A stretch of DNA of 16,590 nt from Thalassarchaeum sp002495735 (lineage in GTDB: Archaea > Thermoplasmatota > Poseidoniia > Poseidoniales > Thalassarchaeaceae), in NCBI GenBank assembly GCA_937911265.1, contig CALDRG010000080.1, positions 1 to 16,590 of the forward strand, read 5' to 3'. A program made the position numbers and the translations under genes. The stretch's first letter is position 1. Every line of letters starts with the position of its first letter. This document shows, piece by piece, positions 8,801 through 16,006 of the stretch. The notes beneath the pieces are model-generated. The model was not told where the DNA came from. It ran no database searches and saw nothing but the letters and a program-made list of their open reading frames with translations.

Positions 8801-11800
8801 TACAGAGGAGCAACTCGTGGTGGGCCTCCAACGATGAGATAATCCGAATCTACCTAGACAACAACACCAGTCTCTCGACCCTAGATGCCGGTAGTAAGAT
8901 TGGCACCGATGGCGTAATCCATGGGATTGGGGCTGTTGGAGATGAGTTGTGGATTGGCGTTAGGCCACGATCATGGAACCAAGGTGACGGTACCATCGTG
9001 CGCTGGAACACGACCAACGAGACGTGGTCGGCTAACCTCGACACAATCGGAAACGTCCTCAGGGTCAATGCGCGCTTCCTCGGAGACTGCTTCCCATTAA
9101 CTGGTCACTGCGAGATGTGGATTGCCTACGGTAACAACATAATGCGGAGATTCCAAGCGGATACCATGACATTGCTTGATGAGTGGACCGACATAGACGG
9201 ACCCATCAGAGGGATGGAGGAGTGGAACGGGACTTACCTGTTTGCGAGCATGAATGGAATCCTCAGGTGGGACCCCCTCAATGAGACATGGCTAGACCCT
9301 TGGCTGGAGGACGACGGCCTACCTTCCGGTTCAGCTGAAGAGTTCTACACGATGGAAGTGGTGGGCAACGGTCTCTGGCTCGGCTCCTATGGTGGCGGAA
9401 ACTCCGGCTCTGAGATCATGCTCTTGGACGGCTCGACAGACAACTGGACGACTTGGAACCTGGGTACGGGTGACATTCCCGGTGGCTACCCTGCCGACAT
9501 CGAGGTCTGCAACGACGTGATACACTTCATGATTGGAAGGGTGTCATGGTGGGGTAACCAAGGAGGAATTGCAAGATTCGACATGGCTGACTGGGACGGT
9601 GATGGGATAACCAACGAGTGGATAGCACCGATGACTGAGGGCAACCAAGGTCTCTCTGACAACGATCCCCGTGCCGCGGCTTGCGACGAGCAGAACGACG
9701 TCCTCTACATCGGCTTCGACACTGAGGGCATAGGCTTCGATCGCTACAATTACAACACCAATCTGTTCATGCAGACGTTGGACTCACGTGACGGCATCTC
9801 AGAGGACCGAATCTTCCCAGGCGGCATGCTTCACCACAACAATGTGCTCCTAGCGGCTCATCAGTACGACAACACCGGCGGGATATCTAGGATTATCACC
9901 TCAGGGACATCCACTGCCAACGGGCAGGTGCTCGACCCAGGGATGGATGGCTGTTCGATAGAGAGGGCACCATCGAGCACCACCCCAGTGTATGCGATAG
10001 GTCGCTCAGGTCAGACAACTGGGCTGAATCGCGTTGACAGACTGGATAACACAGGTCTGATTGTAAGCGGCTATGACGAACTCGCCGGTCTGACCAGTGG
10101 AAGGGTCGTCGAGTTCGAGTCAAATGAGACTCATGTCTGGGTCGCTCTGACCAGCAACTCCAACGGGTACTACGCCTCCTCAGTCCTACAGGGCGAGCTG
10201 CTTGCCAATGGCTCGGTTCGCTGGGAGTTCGGTTACAATGCCAATCAAGACGTCATCAACTCTCTCAAACTCGATGGCGAGGAACTCTGGGTCAGCACCG
10301 CCGGGCGTGGACTGTGGTCAATCGATCTAACTAACCGAATCTTCGCCCCAACCCCTGCGGCTTTGCACGCGCAGATGGACGAGATGGTGCTCGAAGACGA
10401 TGGCACGATGTATGTCGGACTGATGGGGAACCAGGGCTCTGCAGCTGGCTACCAGACATTCAACACCAACACGCGCTCGTGGGGCCACGGTAGTCTGATT
10501 GCAGGTCTGCCCAGCAACAACGTGCGCGACTTCCTTGAGTACGGCGATCACATCATGGTCGCTACTCACGGCGGCATCGGACTTTGGAACACCACTAAGG
10601 ATGACTGGGATGACCCAATCACCACCATTGACGGTCTGCCGACCCCCATCATCGAGCACCTCTTCGCCATCGGCTCGCCGAGCACTAATGGCAGCACTCA
10701 GACCACCGGCATACAGGGCAACGGCACAGTGCTCGCAGGAGGTGCAGCCGGTCTGACCGTGCTCCATCGCGACAACCTCTCCATCCTCAACACGCTTGAT
10801 TTCGGAGACGGCCTCATCGGCAACACAGTCTCCGGCATAGTATTCGCCGAAGCGACCTCGCGACTAGTCGTCAATCCAGATGGCTCTTCTACAGTCCTCT
10901 ATCACGACGCTGCCGTATTCATCTCGCACAACGGTCAGGGCTCGACTAGGCCTGGTGTGGCAGCGTGGGACCTCGCCACCGACATGGCGAACGGTACCTA
11001 TCAAATCGACATGATTCCAAGCAACGACGTCAGGGCTATCGTGACTGACGACTGGGGTGTACACATCGCTACTGAGAGCGAGCCCTTGGTCCACTGGAAC
11101 GCGACGATGATGGAGATGGAGTCAGGGCTGGGACGCAACACTCTCCTGACATGGCCCCCCTTCCAGATGGTCTCAGACGGCGATTACATCGCGGTAGTGA
11201 GTCCTAGGGGAATAGACGTGGTGAGGTCCGGGGGAGATCACTCAAGGGTGACCTCGGAGATTGTGCCTGGAATATCCGCGGCCTTCCTCGATAACTCCGC
11301 CCTCTACGTGGTCGCGGAGGATGGCCTACACATATTCGAACCAGTGGAGAGCCTTAGGGAACTTGAAAGAGGTCACCAGCGCCGAGCCGAGCCCCTGATT
11401 GCGCTGTATGCGGGCAACTCTTGGGACATCACCGATACCGCACATCCAGGTATGTCAACGGTTCTAATCACTGACGAGAACCCGATTATTATTCCACAGA
11501 GCAACGAGATGTGGATTCCCGGAAAACTGCCTCTGTACACAGGGGCTCTGACGCTGTCAGCGCCTCAGTCCGGGGCTTGGGTCCAAGCCGAATCGCGATT
11601 CCTGAACTACTCGGGCATGTGGGATTTGGCTGCAATGAACCCCCTCATCGAAAGCTCCTTCCAAGCAGCAGTGTCCAACCTAGCCCCAGGTTCATCATCC
11701 GCTCAGCTGCACATCCAGATGCAATCTCCCCAGAACGGCTCCATACAGGTCCGCATCACCTACGACTGGCAGCGTGTCGAGGTACCTACCGAGATGACTT

Positions 11801-14451
11801 CGTTCATCGATAGACCAAACGATGGCGGCGGCGTGCTGAAAGCCTCTTGGCTACCGGCAGAGGACGCGGCTTGGAATGCATACAGGCTGTATGTCTGGGA
11901 TTCCACTGACGATCCCGACTGGGAGATTACCCAGGACAAACTCTCCGATTTCTCTACCTACATTGAGATTCCGTTCTGGTCACAAACTACAGCCACCATC
12001 ACGACCGCAGACTGGGAGGGGACAGAGGTCCCCCTGGCAGAAGATAGGGAGTACAGGGCCGCCATTGCTATCGCCTATGCAGATGGCTCGGTAGGCCTGC
12101 CAATGTCGTGGCCGAATAGTGCCACTCCGACCGATGAGGTACCATTCCCGCCTGATTGGCTGGGAGCCGAACCGATATCTGGAGGCTCAGCTGGCACAAT
12201 CTACGTCGAGTGGTCTGCATGCACCGAGCTAGACCCTGACCGAACCCGGATATGGGCAGTCCAGCACTCAATCAGCAATGCAATAGCCCTCAGCGGCGAG
12301 ATAGACGTCGCTTACGGTGCCGGCAACTCAACGGTCCTACAACTCGAGCCGGGCAAGACCTACTGGCTTGCCGCTGCATGCGTCGACGAAGCTGGGCAGT
12401 TCGACGCGGCCAATGCAACCGTCTTCGGACCGGTAGTGACTGCCGGTGGTCTCGATGACGGCATACCTCCGGCCCCAATCACCGATACGTTGGCGGTCGA
12501 CGCTCCCGATGATGAGGGAGGGAGGATTATCGTCACTTGGACTCCGAATGACGAAGAGGACTGCATCTACCACACAGTGTACATTCTGCCTGCATCTGGG
12601 TTCCAACCTCCTTCGACAGTGGATGGTTGGCCCGTTGCAGCGTACGTCACAGATTGCACTACAGGCGAGATAGTAATCGACTCGATGGGTGAATCTTCGC
12701 TTGAGAATGGTGTGGCCTACTGGATTGGAGTGGTAGCTGCCGATGACTGGGGTAACGAGAATCTCGATGACGTGCTCGTAGTCGATGCGACGCCAATGGC
12801 GAACATACAGGGGCAGGGACAACCACCTCCAAGGGTAGAAGGGCTCAGCGCATGGGATCATCCGGATGACGATGGCACCGCCATTGATATCGTGTGGAAC
12901 CGGTCCCTCGCCGCTGACTTCAGCCACTATGTCATATGGGTCTCAGACTATCCATTGAACGACCTTACCGAGATCTGGGCCAAACATCCTGATCCAGCTG
13001 ATCTCGATCGTCACTGCAGCAACGACCCCGCCTCCTGCGGGCTTATCGAGATCGACCAGAGGCAGATAGGAGGGGCTTTACAGCTCCAGATCACTGTAAC
13101 CACCGCGCTCTATGGTAGCACCGTGGAAACGCTCTCATCTCAGCCAATAGTCCCATCAATCCCTCTCTACGTCACTATCACCACGCATGACATCGTAGGA
13201 AATGTGTATCTGACTGGGATGGAAGAGCACATGGTGCTGGTCTCCCCACTTGACAACAGAGGCGATATCTCACCACCGAACAGGCTCGGTAAACCAATCC
13301 TTGAGGATCGGTCACCGGACGACGGCGACGCCATGTTCGTCACCTTTCCAGAGAGTGAGGCTTCTGACATAGGCGAGTACTGGATCTATGCTGCAGCCGG
13401 AGCACCATTTGACTCGATAGGCAACATGGAGCCTGCCATAGTGGTGAGCCGTGAGGCTCATATGCCAATCCTACTGGAGACTCTGTCGGCAGGACAGTCT
13501 CTCGCGCCATCGGTGCCGATTTGGGTCGTTGTGGTACCCGTTGACTCATCTGGTAATTACTGGGACAGTAACCTGCAGGCGGAGATGATTAGCCTAGTTG
13601 ACGAGAACTCGCTAGACCCCGGTCTGCACCTCGCCGAGATAACCGGTATCAGAGCAAACTGGAATCCTTCAGGTGATCACGTAGAGATTCGCTGGGACGA
13701 TTCAAACGACCCCCAGATCGAATCATACTTGGCATTCATCTCGCTTGAGCCATTCGAGATTACCTCGAAGGCGACTCGAGTTGGACTCATTGAAGATCCG
13801 ACCACGATGATGATACTCAGTGATATCGAAGGTGAAGCCATCAACAATGCAGCCACTTATTGGCTCGCTATCGTGGGCTTCGACGGAGAGGTCCACCGAC
13901 TTGCTGTTGACCCACTTGAGGTAAGACCGTGGTCAGAGGCCTCGTTCGGTTCATCGGAGGGTGGAGAGGGCGAAGCAGGCGAGTCTTGGTATGACCAGCT
14001 GATGAGCGGCGACATGAACACGCTCATCGCAATGGTCTCAGCTGTAATGATTCTAATTGGTGCCCTGATGGTCATCAGGCCGCGCCAACAGGCGGCCCCT
14101 GAGCCTTGGGAGATGGGGGCCCTTGAAGTCGAACTTGAGGAGCAGATGGCACGAGAGGCAGCGGGACTCAGCGACGATGACTTCGAAGACGATCTGATGG
14201 TCGATGATGACGGCCCAAGCTTCAGTTCAGTGCAGGACGCTGAATTGGAAGAGGATGCTGATACAAACTCTCCCGACGCTTCGGAGGCCGTGATTGACGA
14301 GCTTCTGGGCGTCGGTCCCGACGAGACCGACATCGATGACCTCGATGACATGGCTGATGACCTAGACTTCGACGACCTTGGTGACATGGCTGAGGAACTG
14401 AATGAAGAGGACGAGGACGTTGATTCGTCCTTCCTCGATGACATGCTGTGA
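5833..14451 (+). CDS. Giant membrane-anchored surface protein: propeller array, FN3 domains, acidic tail
   Basis: A 2872-residue uninterrupted frame. Residues about 1-42 form an Arg-rich signal peptide (hydrophobic core LALLLVMLMLTLPWSA). Residues about 60-165 look like a separate beta-rich domain. From about 200 to 1900 there are at least fifteen propeller-blade repeats of the ligand-binding propeller type found in sensor proteins: a GLPSNNV-like turn, then a strand such as VTSIVQDDQGIVWVGT (about 570-586), then GLLRLE-like and W..W strands. Good copies start near 377, 421, 568, 606, 651, 737, 834, 918, 1418, 1470 and 1553. About six FN3-like domains follow (about 1985-2700), each opening with a PP- or P-rich linker and an IxVxW strand. 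Residues 2730-2748 are a single membrane helix (IAMVSAVMILIGALMVI). The last 124 residues are dominated by Asp and Glu and would be cytoplasmic. Type I surface protein; the ligand is unknown. No enzyme motif was seen. Confidence 0.9.
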   Translation: MSAKRRQHVPTVFLRSRRPQQRLALLLVMLMLTLPWSAMNSNNLEDRDGDNRATPKAWGASGSNDTGWISLDAIGADPANGTMAYADLFMDFAPGALLDNLTFEISVDGSDGYWANEPQITLMDTQSPILDWRDYGDLGRQDSFSENPPEVIGGVLDTWLQPNSVSDASWLLPSGVTISDLVIDTLRPADPRVSFSTQDVTIHDSATNPLDGRLYILLDDDLLHLDNQASKQIIDIELGLQGRSLAIDADGSRLLIGTADGKVLSRSLVDSSVQTDLMAADDDTAIVRAVAIDDYGTLWAITDCLLHHMTVSQSSWTDTQLCTSDVLEIPTDLLIFSDKIYVATAENGMIVLDYNTTSDSTGISAAIDTYTYWNTGNYLTSNSITQLEKLNSNLLIATIGGGVNRYDMVADTWLATWSTNNWLSSNVVRGLALTEDWLHILAGSTVHAYDTGALLFRSQRQVTDMGLLNTGRTIIAWPSLGFRSPTSGLMMVSDGSGMLARQAGETLDGTMVLVSSPASSQMEVVAHIDDGEQGEIWIGGSSIIDRFDEADQVWRAPIDLTDYVNNPSSVTSIVQDDQGIVWVGTLEAGLLRLEADDGNFQGTAAGISSEHVSSLSFDSNSNTLVVGHHESGISLINTSTNTLIEVMTTQDGLDSDMVIEVATRYGIAYIATPDAGVMRVNLYDVSILGSWQSLGADNLEATPVAVVDDTMYLGLTGFGILVIDRLTGDISDHWTQSGNLPDDDVLSLHVDYNGGLLVGSSVSNTGASGNGGLARWDGSNWQVLPTSIPGWGNDPYVFYDVTSDANGIYAGTNRGACIWNWTYDLQDCISNQDGMPSRFVASVAKIGTDRLYAGTSNGAAVINTLNGSVIDVWTAGDSTQRARTVKIGDILYLGFENTGIARYDLVNQTWLQAWDGTQGYISDDDVTALVPGRSEGTMWAGGDFGLALIDVVNDTVLKSWNRGANTDGPTLSDTPPADIVIIDDVLHYSLQRSNSWWASNDEIIRIYLDNNTSLSTLDAGSKIGTDGVIHGIGAVGDELWIGVRPRSWNQGDGTIVRWNTTNETWSANLDTIGNVLRVNARFLGDCFPLTGHCEMWIAYGNNIMRRFQADTMTLLDEWTDIDGPIRGMEEWNGTYLFASMNGILRWDPLNETWLDPWLEDDGLPSGSAEEFYTMEVVGNGLWLGSYGGGNSGSEIMLLDGSTDNWTTWNLGTGDIPGGYPADIEVCNDVIHFMIGRVSWWGNQGGIARFDMADWDGDGITNEWIAPMTEGNQGLSDNDPRAAACDEQNDVLYIGFDTEGIGFDRYNYNTNLFMQTLDSRDGISEDRIFPGGMLHHNNVLLAAHQYDNTGGISRIITSGTSTANGQVLDPGMDGCSIERAPSSTTPVYAIGRSGQTTGLNRVDRLDNTGLIVSGYDELAGLTSGRVVEFESNETHVWVALTSNSNGYYASSVLQGELLANGSVRWEFGYNANQDVINSLKLDGEELWVSTAGRGLWSIDLTNRIFAPTPAALHAQMDEMVLEDDGTMYVGLMGNQGSAAGYQTFNTNTRSWGHGSLIAGLPSNNVRDFLEYGDHIMVATHGGIGLWNTTKDDWDDPITTIDGLPTPIIEHLFAIGSPSTNGSTQTTGIQGNGTVLAGGAAGLTVLHRDNLSILNTLDFGDGLIGNTVSGIVFAEATSRLVVNPDGSSTVLYHDAAVFISHNGQGSTRPGVAAWDLATDMANGTYQIDMIPSNDVRAIVTDDWGVHIATESEPLVHWNATMMEMESGLGRNTLLTWPPFQMVSDGDYIAVVSPRGIDVVRSGGDHSRVTSEIVPGISAAFLDNSALYVVAEDGLHIFEPVESLRELERGHQRRAEPLIALYAGNSWDITDTAHPGMSTVLITDENPIIIPQSNEMWIPGKLPLYTGALTLSAPQSGAWVQAESRFLNYSGMWDLAAMNPLIESSFQAAVSNLAPGSSSAQLHIQMQSPQNGSIQVRITYDWQRVEVPTEMTSFIDRPNDGGGVLKASWLPAEDAAWNAYRLYVWDSTDDPDWEITQDKLSDFSTYIEIPFWSQTTATITTADWEGTEVPLAEDREYRAAIAIAYADGSVGLPMSWPNSATPTDEVPFPPDWLGAEPISGGSAGTIYVEWSACTELDPDRTRIWAVQHSISNAIALSGEIDVAYGAGNSTVLQLEPGKTYWLAAACVDEAGQFDAANATVFGPVVTAGGLDDGIPPAPITDTLAVDAPDDEGGRIIVTWTPNDEEDCIYHTVYILPASGFQPPSTVDGWPVAAYVTDCTTGEIVIDSMGESSLENGVAYWIGVVAADDWGNENLDDVLVVDATPMANIQGQGQPPPRVEGLSAWDHPDDDGTAIDIVWNRSLAADFSHYVIWVSDYPLNDLTEIWAKHPDPADLDRHCSNDPASCGLIEIDQRQIGGALQLQITVTTALYGSTVETLSSQPIVPSIPLYVTITTHDIVGNVYLTGMEEHMVLVSPLDNRGDISPPNRLGKPILEDRSPDDGDAMFVTFPESEASDIGEYWIYAAAGAPFDSIGNMEPAIVVSREAHMPILLETLSAGQSLAPSVPIWVVVVPVDSSGNYWDSNLQAEMISLVDENSLDPGLHLAEITGIRANWNPSGDHVEIRWDDSNDPQIESYLAFISLEPFEITSKATRVGLIEDPTTMMILSDIEGEAINNAATYWLAIVGFDGEVHRLAVDPLEVRPWSEASFGSSEGGEGEAGESWYDQLMSGDMNTLIAMVSAVMILIGALMVIRPRQQAAPEPWEMGALEVELEEQMAREAAGLSDDDFEDDLMVDDDGPSFSSVQDAELEEDADTNSPDASEAVIDELLGVGPDETDIDDLDDMADDLDFDDLGDMAEELNEEDEDVDSSFLDDML

Positions 14452-14491
14452 TGCCTACAAGGAATTGAAGCACTAATCCCCATCGCACTCC

Positions 14492-15265
14492 ATGCCCGGG
14501 CCCCGTTCAGCTGTCTGGTCGGCTATCGCTTGGGACGGAAAGTCATCCCTCCTCGCAGCGGACATGCACTTCGCTAGGATTCGCCGCCACGCCACAGTCC
14601 TAGGTATACAGACTCCTGATAACCTAGCCGAGAGTGTCTTTGAGGTCCTGAATAATCTCGAACTTCCTGGTGAGGAGAACGACAGTGCAGATCAAGCCGC
14701 CTTCCTCGTCAGAGTTGGAGTAAGGTCGAACGGGGAGCACTACGTCGAACCAACCGTCATCCGGACTTGGCCCGAAGATCCTCTGGCAGCGATATCTCTC
14801 GCGGCCCCCACATGGGACGAGCCCGTCAGAGGCACCAAGCACGCAGAGTGGGAGCCGTACAGGGACGCGAGGCTGACCGCTATCGAGCATGGCGCGGACA
14901 TCGCTCTGCTGTTTGAGAAAGACATCCTAGTGGATGGTGATCGCTGTGCCCCGCTACTGCTCGACCACGATGGCGTAGCCTACCATCCCCGACACAGTGA
15001 TGGCGCTCTGGACTCAGTGACTATTGAACAGATTCGTCCAGGACTCGAGGCAGCAGGCATCCCGGTGAGGCCGGCCAAGTTGACTCTCAACATGATACTG
15101 CGCGCGTCTGAGATGGTGGTATGCGGGAGCGGAATGGGAGTCCGTGCAATTGGCAGCATCGATGGACGAACTATTGGTGCACCCCGGAGCCGCCTGTTTC
15201 AGGCGGCCACGGATGCATGGCTCTCTAGGCTTGAAGTCGGTTGGATTAGTGCCAAGGACATCTAG
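14492..15265 (+). CDS. Class IV aminotransferase-fold protein with altered active site
   Basis: A 257-residue protein resembling the branched-chain aminotransferase / aminodeoxychorismate lyase family (fold type IV, PLP). Matching features are the N-terminal D-x-H-xx-R-x-xx-A-x-x-LGI pattern (24-39), the PLP lysine Lys116 in GTKHAEWEPYRDAR with ADIALLFE following, and near the C-terminus a P-x-x-L-T-L-x-x-x-L-x-A-S-E segment then GSGMGV and IDGRTIG. Family enzymes usually read E-G-x-x-x-N in the middle. Here the aligned stretch is VDGDRCAPL, so the Glu becomes Asp148 and the Asn becomes Ala153. The usual G-I-T-R reads S-V-T-I. The protein may therefore have a different reaction or weak activity, and substrate assignment is not possible. 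The start is 40 bases after the giant gene stop on the same strand, so cotranscription is possible. No Shine-Dalgarno was seen. Confidence 0.75.
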   Translation: MPGPRSAVWSAIAWDGKSSLLAADMHFARIRRHATVLGIQTPDNLAESVFEVLNNLELPGEENDSADQAAFLVRVGVRSNGEHYVEPTVIRTWPEDPLAAISLAAPTWDEPVRGTKHAEWEPYRDARLTAIEHGADIALLFEKDILVDGDRCAPLLLDHDGVAYHPRHSDGALDSVTIEQIRPGLEAAGIPVRPAKLTLNMILRASEMVVCGSGMGVRAIGSIDGRTIGAPRSRLFQAATDAWLSRLEVGWISAKDI

Positions 15266-15332
15266 AGTACTGAATGCTACCGAGCCGACCGTAGCGTTGA
15301 AGGAGCGCGCCTTTGTGGTTTACTTGAGCGAC

Positions 15333-15695
15333 ATGCCCACTTGCAGGATATGCACCCAGAACTATCCGCTCAACCAGTTTGTAAGTGGCAATGGACCGCG
15401 CTACCAGGTCTGCGTGCGCTGCGCTGTCGACAACGACCTAGTAGATCCAGAGGATGCCCCACAGCTCTACTCTGATGATTTGGTGAAGGCACGCGTCTCC
15501 TTGTTTAGTCGCCGTTACAGGATGTGGATTTCCATCCTCTTCGGTTGGTTCCTCTACCTCACGCTTGGCCGTGAAATCGAGCTCTGGTCAAGCGTGTTCC
15601 TAGTAGTTCTCATGATTAGCACTCTTGCAGCCCCGGTGCTGCATTTCCTCGGCTACGCTCGGTTCAACGCTGAATTAGCGAAGCTCACCCCGTGA
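15333..15695 (+). CDS. Small zinc-ribbon protein with two membrane helices
   Basis: A 120-residue protein. The N-terminus has two CxxC knuckles, Cys4-Cys7 and Cys27-Cys30, spaced as in a zinc ribbon. Residues about 64-79 and 85-108 are hydrophobic and form two predicted membrane helices with a short charged loop (GREIEL) between them. The knuckles and the ends are probably cytoplasmic. I do not recognise the family, and the role is unknown. ATG 15333 is chosen because it directly precedes the PTCRIC knuckle. A GTG at 15315 in the same frame is preceded by AGGAG (15301-15305) nine bases upstream and would add six residues. Longer starts back to 15144 would overlap the aminotransferase gene and add sequence without visible structure. 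The stop codon lies inside a hairpin. Confidence 0.7.
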   Translation: MPTCRICTQNYPLNQFVSGNGPRYQVCVRCAVDNDLVDPEDAPQLYSDDLVKARVSLFSRRYRMWISILFGWFLYLTLGREIELWSSVFLVVLMISTLAAPVLHFLGYARFNAELAKLTP

Positions 15696-15707
15696 TTCAG
15701 TCACGGG
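15689..15707 (+). other. Perfect hairpin over the zinc-ribbon gene stop codon
   Basis: CCCGTGA (15689-15695, containing the TGA stop) pairs with TCACGGG (15701-15707) around the loop TTCAG. It could be a terminator or 3'-end stem. The same TCACGGG arm can instead pair with a second CCCGTGA at 15771-15777. Confidence 0.55.
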
Positions 15708-15744
15708 AACCCTTGAAATACGACCCGAGTGGCTCCAGAATCAG

Positions 15745-15763
15745 AGGGAACAGTGGGTTCCCT
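15745..15763 (+). repeat. Hairpin repeat, copy 1
   Basis: AGGGAAC, loop AGTGG, GTTCCCT: a perfect 7 bp stem. It recurs at 15962-15980 with a compensated base-pair change (G-C to A-T) and one loop change. Confidence 0.7.
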
Positions 15764-15840
15764 GTGAAAGCCCGTGAGAATGGATGAATAGAAAAGGAGG
15801 AGCAAGCAGAGGTAAAGCAGGTTTTGGAGACGAGCAAAAC

Positions 15841-15858
15841 AACGCTCAGTACAGCGTT
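15841..15858 (+). other. Hairpin AACGCT / AGCGTT
   Basis: AACGCT (15841-15846) pairs with AGCGTT (15853-15858) around CAGTAC. An alternative with a three-base bulge extends it with CAAAA (15835-15839) and TTTTG (15857-15861). It stands before the second GAACCC segment, as the 15689-15707 hairpin stands before the first. Confidence 0.4.
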
Positions 15859-15961
15859 TTGTCAGTCGAAGAACCCTTGAATCAGCTAGTTCCAGACTAT
15901 CATCCGAACCTCCCGGCTCGAGTCTCTTGCGCCTTCTTCAGCGCGCGTGCTCACCGGAAAG

Positions 15962-15980
15962 AGAGAACAGCGGGTTCTCT
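15962..15980 (+). repeat. Hairpin repeat, copy 2
   Basis: AGAGAAC, loop AGCGG, GTTCTCT: a perfect 7 bp stem, 217 bases after copy 1. It lies 11 bases before the Shine-Dalgarno-like site, so folding here could affect access of the ribosome to that site. Confidence 0.7.
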
Positions 15981-15991
15981 GAACTGAATTT

Positions 15992-15999
15992 GGAAGTGA
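15992..15999 (+). promoter_or_regulatory. Shine-Dalgarno-like site of the Asp-rich repeat gene
   Basis: GGAAGTGA matches the ideal GGAGGTGA at seven of eight bases and stands seven bases before the ATG at 16007. It fixes the start there rather than at the in-frame ATG 16031. It also implies a leadered transcript, unlike the leaderless-looking genes at the left of the window. Confidence 0.6.
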
Positions 16000-16006
16000 A
16001 AAGAAA

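Larger units (their letters stand above)
15696..16006 (+). ncRNA. Candidate structured leader RNA with duplicated alternative-pairing units
   Basis: No convincing gene lies in these 311 bases. They hold two related units. Unit 1 has GGGAACCC (15705-15712), AGGGAAC (15745-15751) and GTTCCCT (15757-15763). Unit 2 has AGAACCC (15870-15876), AGAGAAC (15962-15968) and GTTCTCT (15974-15980). In each unit the GGGTTC arm can pair locally (7 bp, 5-base loop AGYGG) or with the far upstream GAACCC arm (8 bp in unit 1, 7 bp in unit 2). The one C-to-T change in the right arm is matched by G-to-A changes in both possible partners. Outer helices are also possible: TCACGGG/CCCGTGA (15701-15707 with 15771-15777) and TCAGT/ACTGA (15862-15866 with 15983-15987). 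It ends just before the Shine-Dalgarno-like site of the next gene, so a cis-acting leader is the simplest reading. No known RNA family was recognised. Confidence 0.45.

Noticed and set aside
13857..14483. Minus-strand Ser-rich open frame of 208 codons
   Set aside because: It is the antisense image of the acidic Asp/Glu tail (GAC and GAG codons read as serine-rich on the other strand).
15144..15332. Upstream extension of the zinc-ribbon gene
   Set aside because: The extra 63 residues overlap the aminotransferase gene in another frame and have no recognisable structure. The protein logic starts at MPTCRIC.
15784..15987. 67-codon plus-strand open frame in the gene-free region
   Set aside because: Its sequence has no recognisable motif, and it spans complementary RNA-like arms that covary with a non-coding copy. 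A small peptide cannot be fully excluded.
15696..16006. RNase P RNA, SRP RNA or C/D box RNA
   Set aside because: None of the conserved core words of these RNAs could be recognised by eye. A covariance-model search would settle it.
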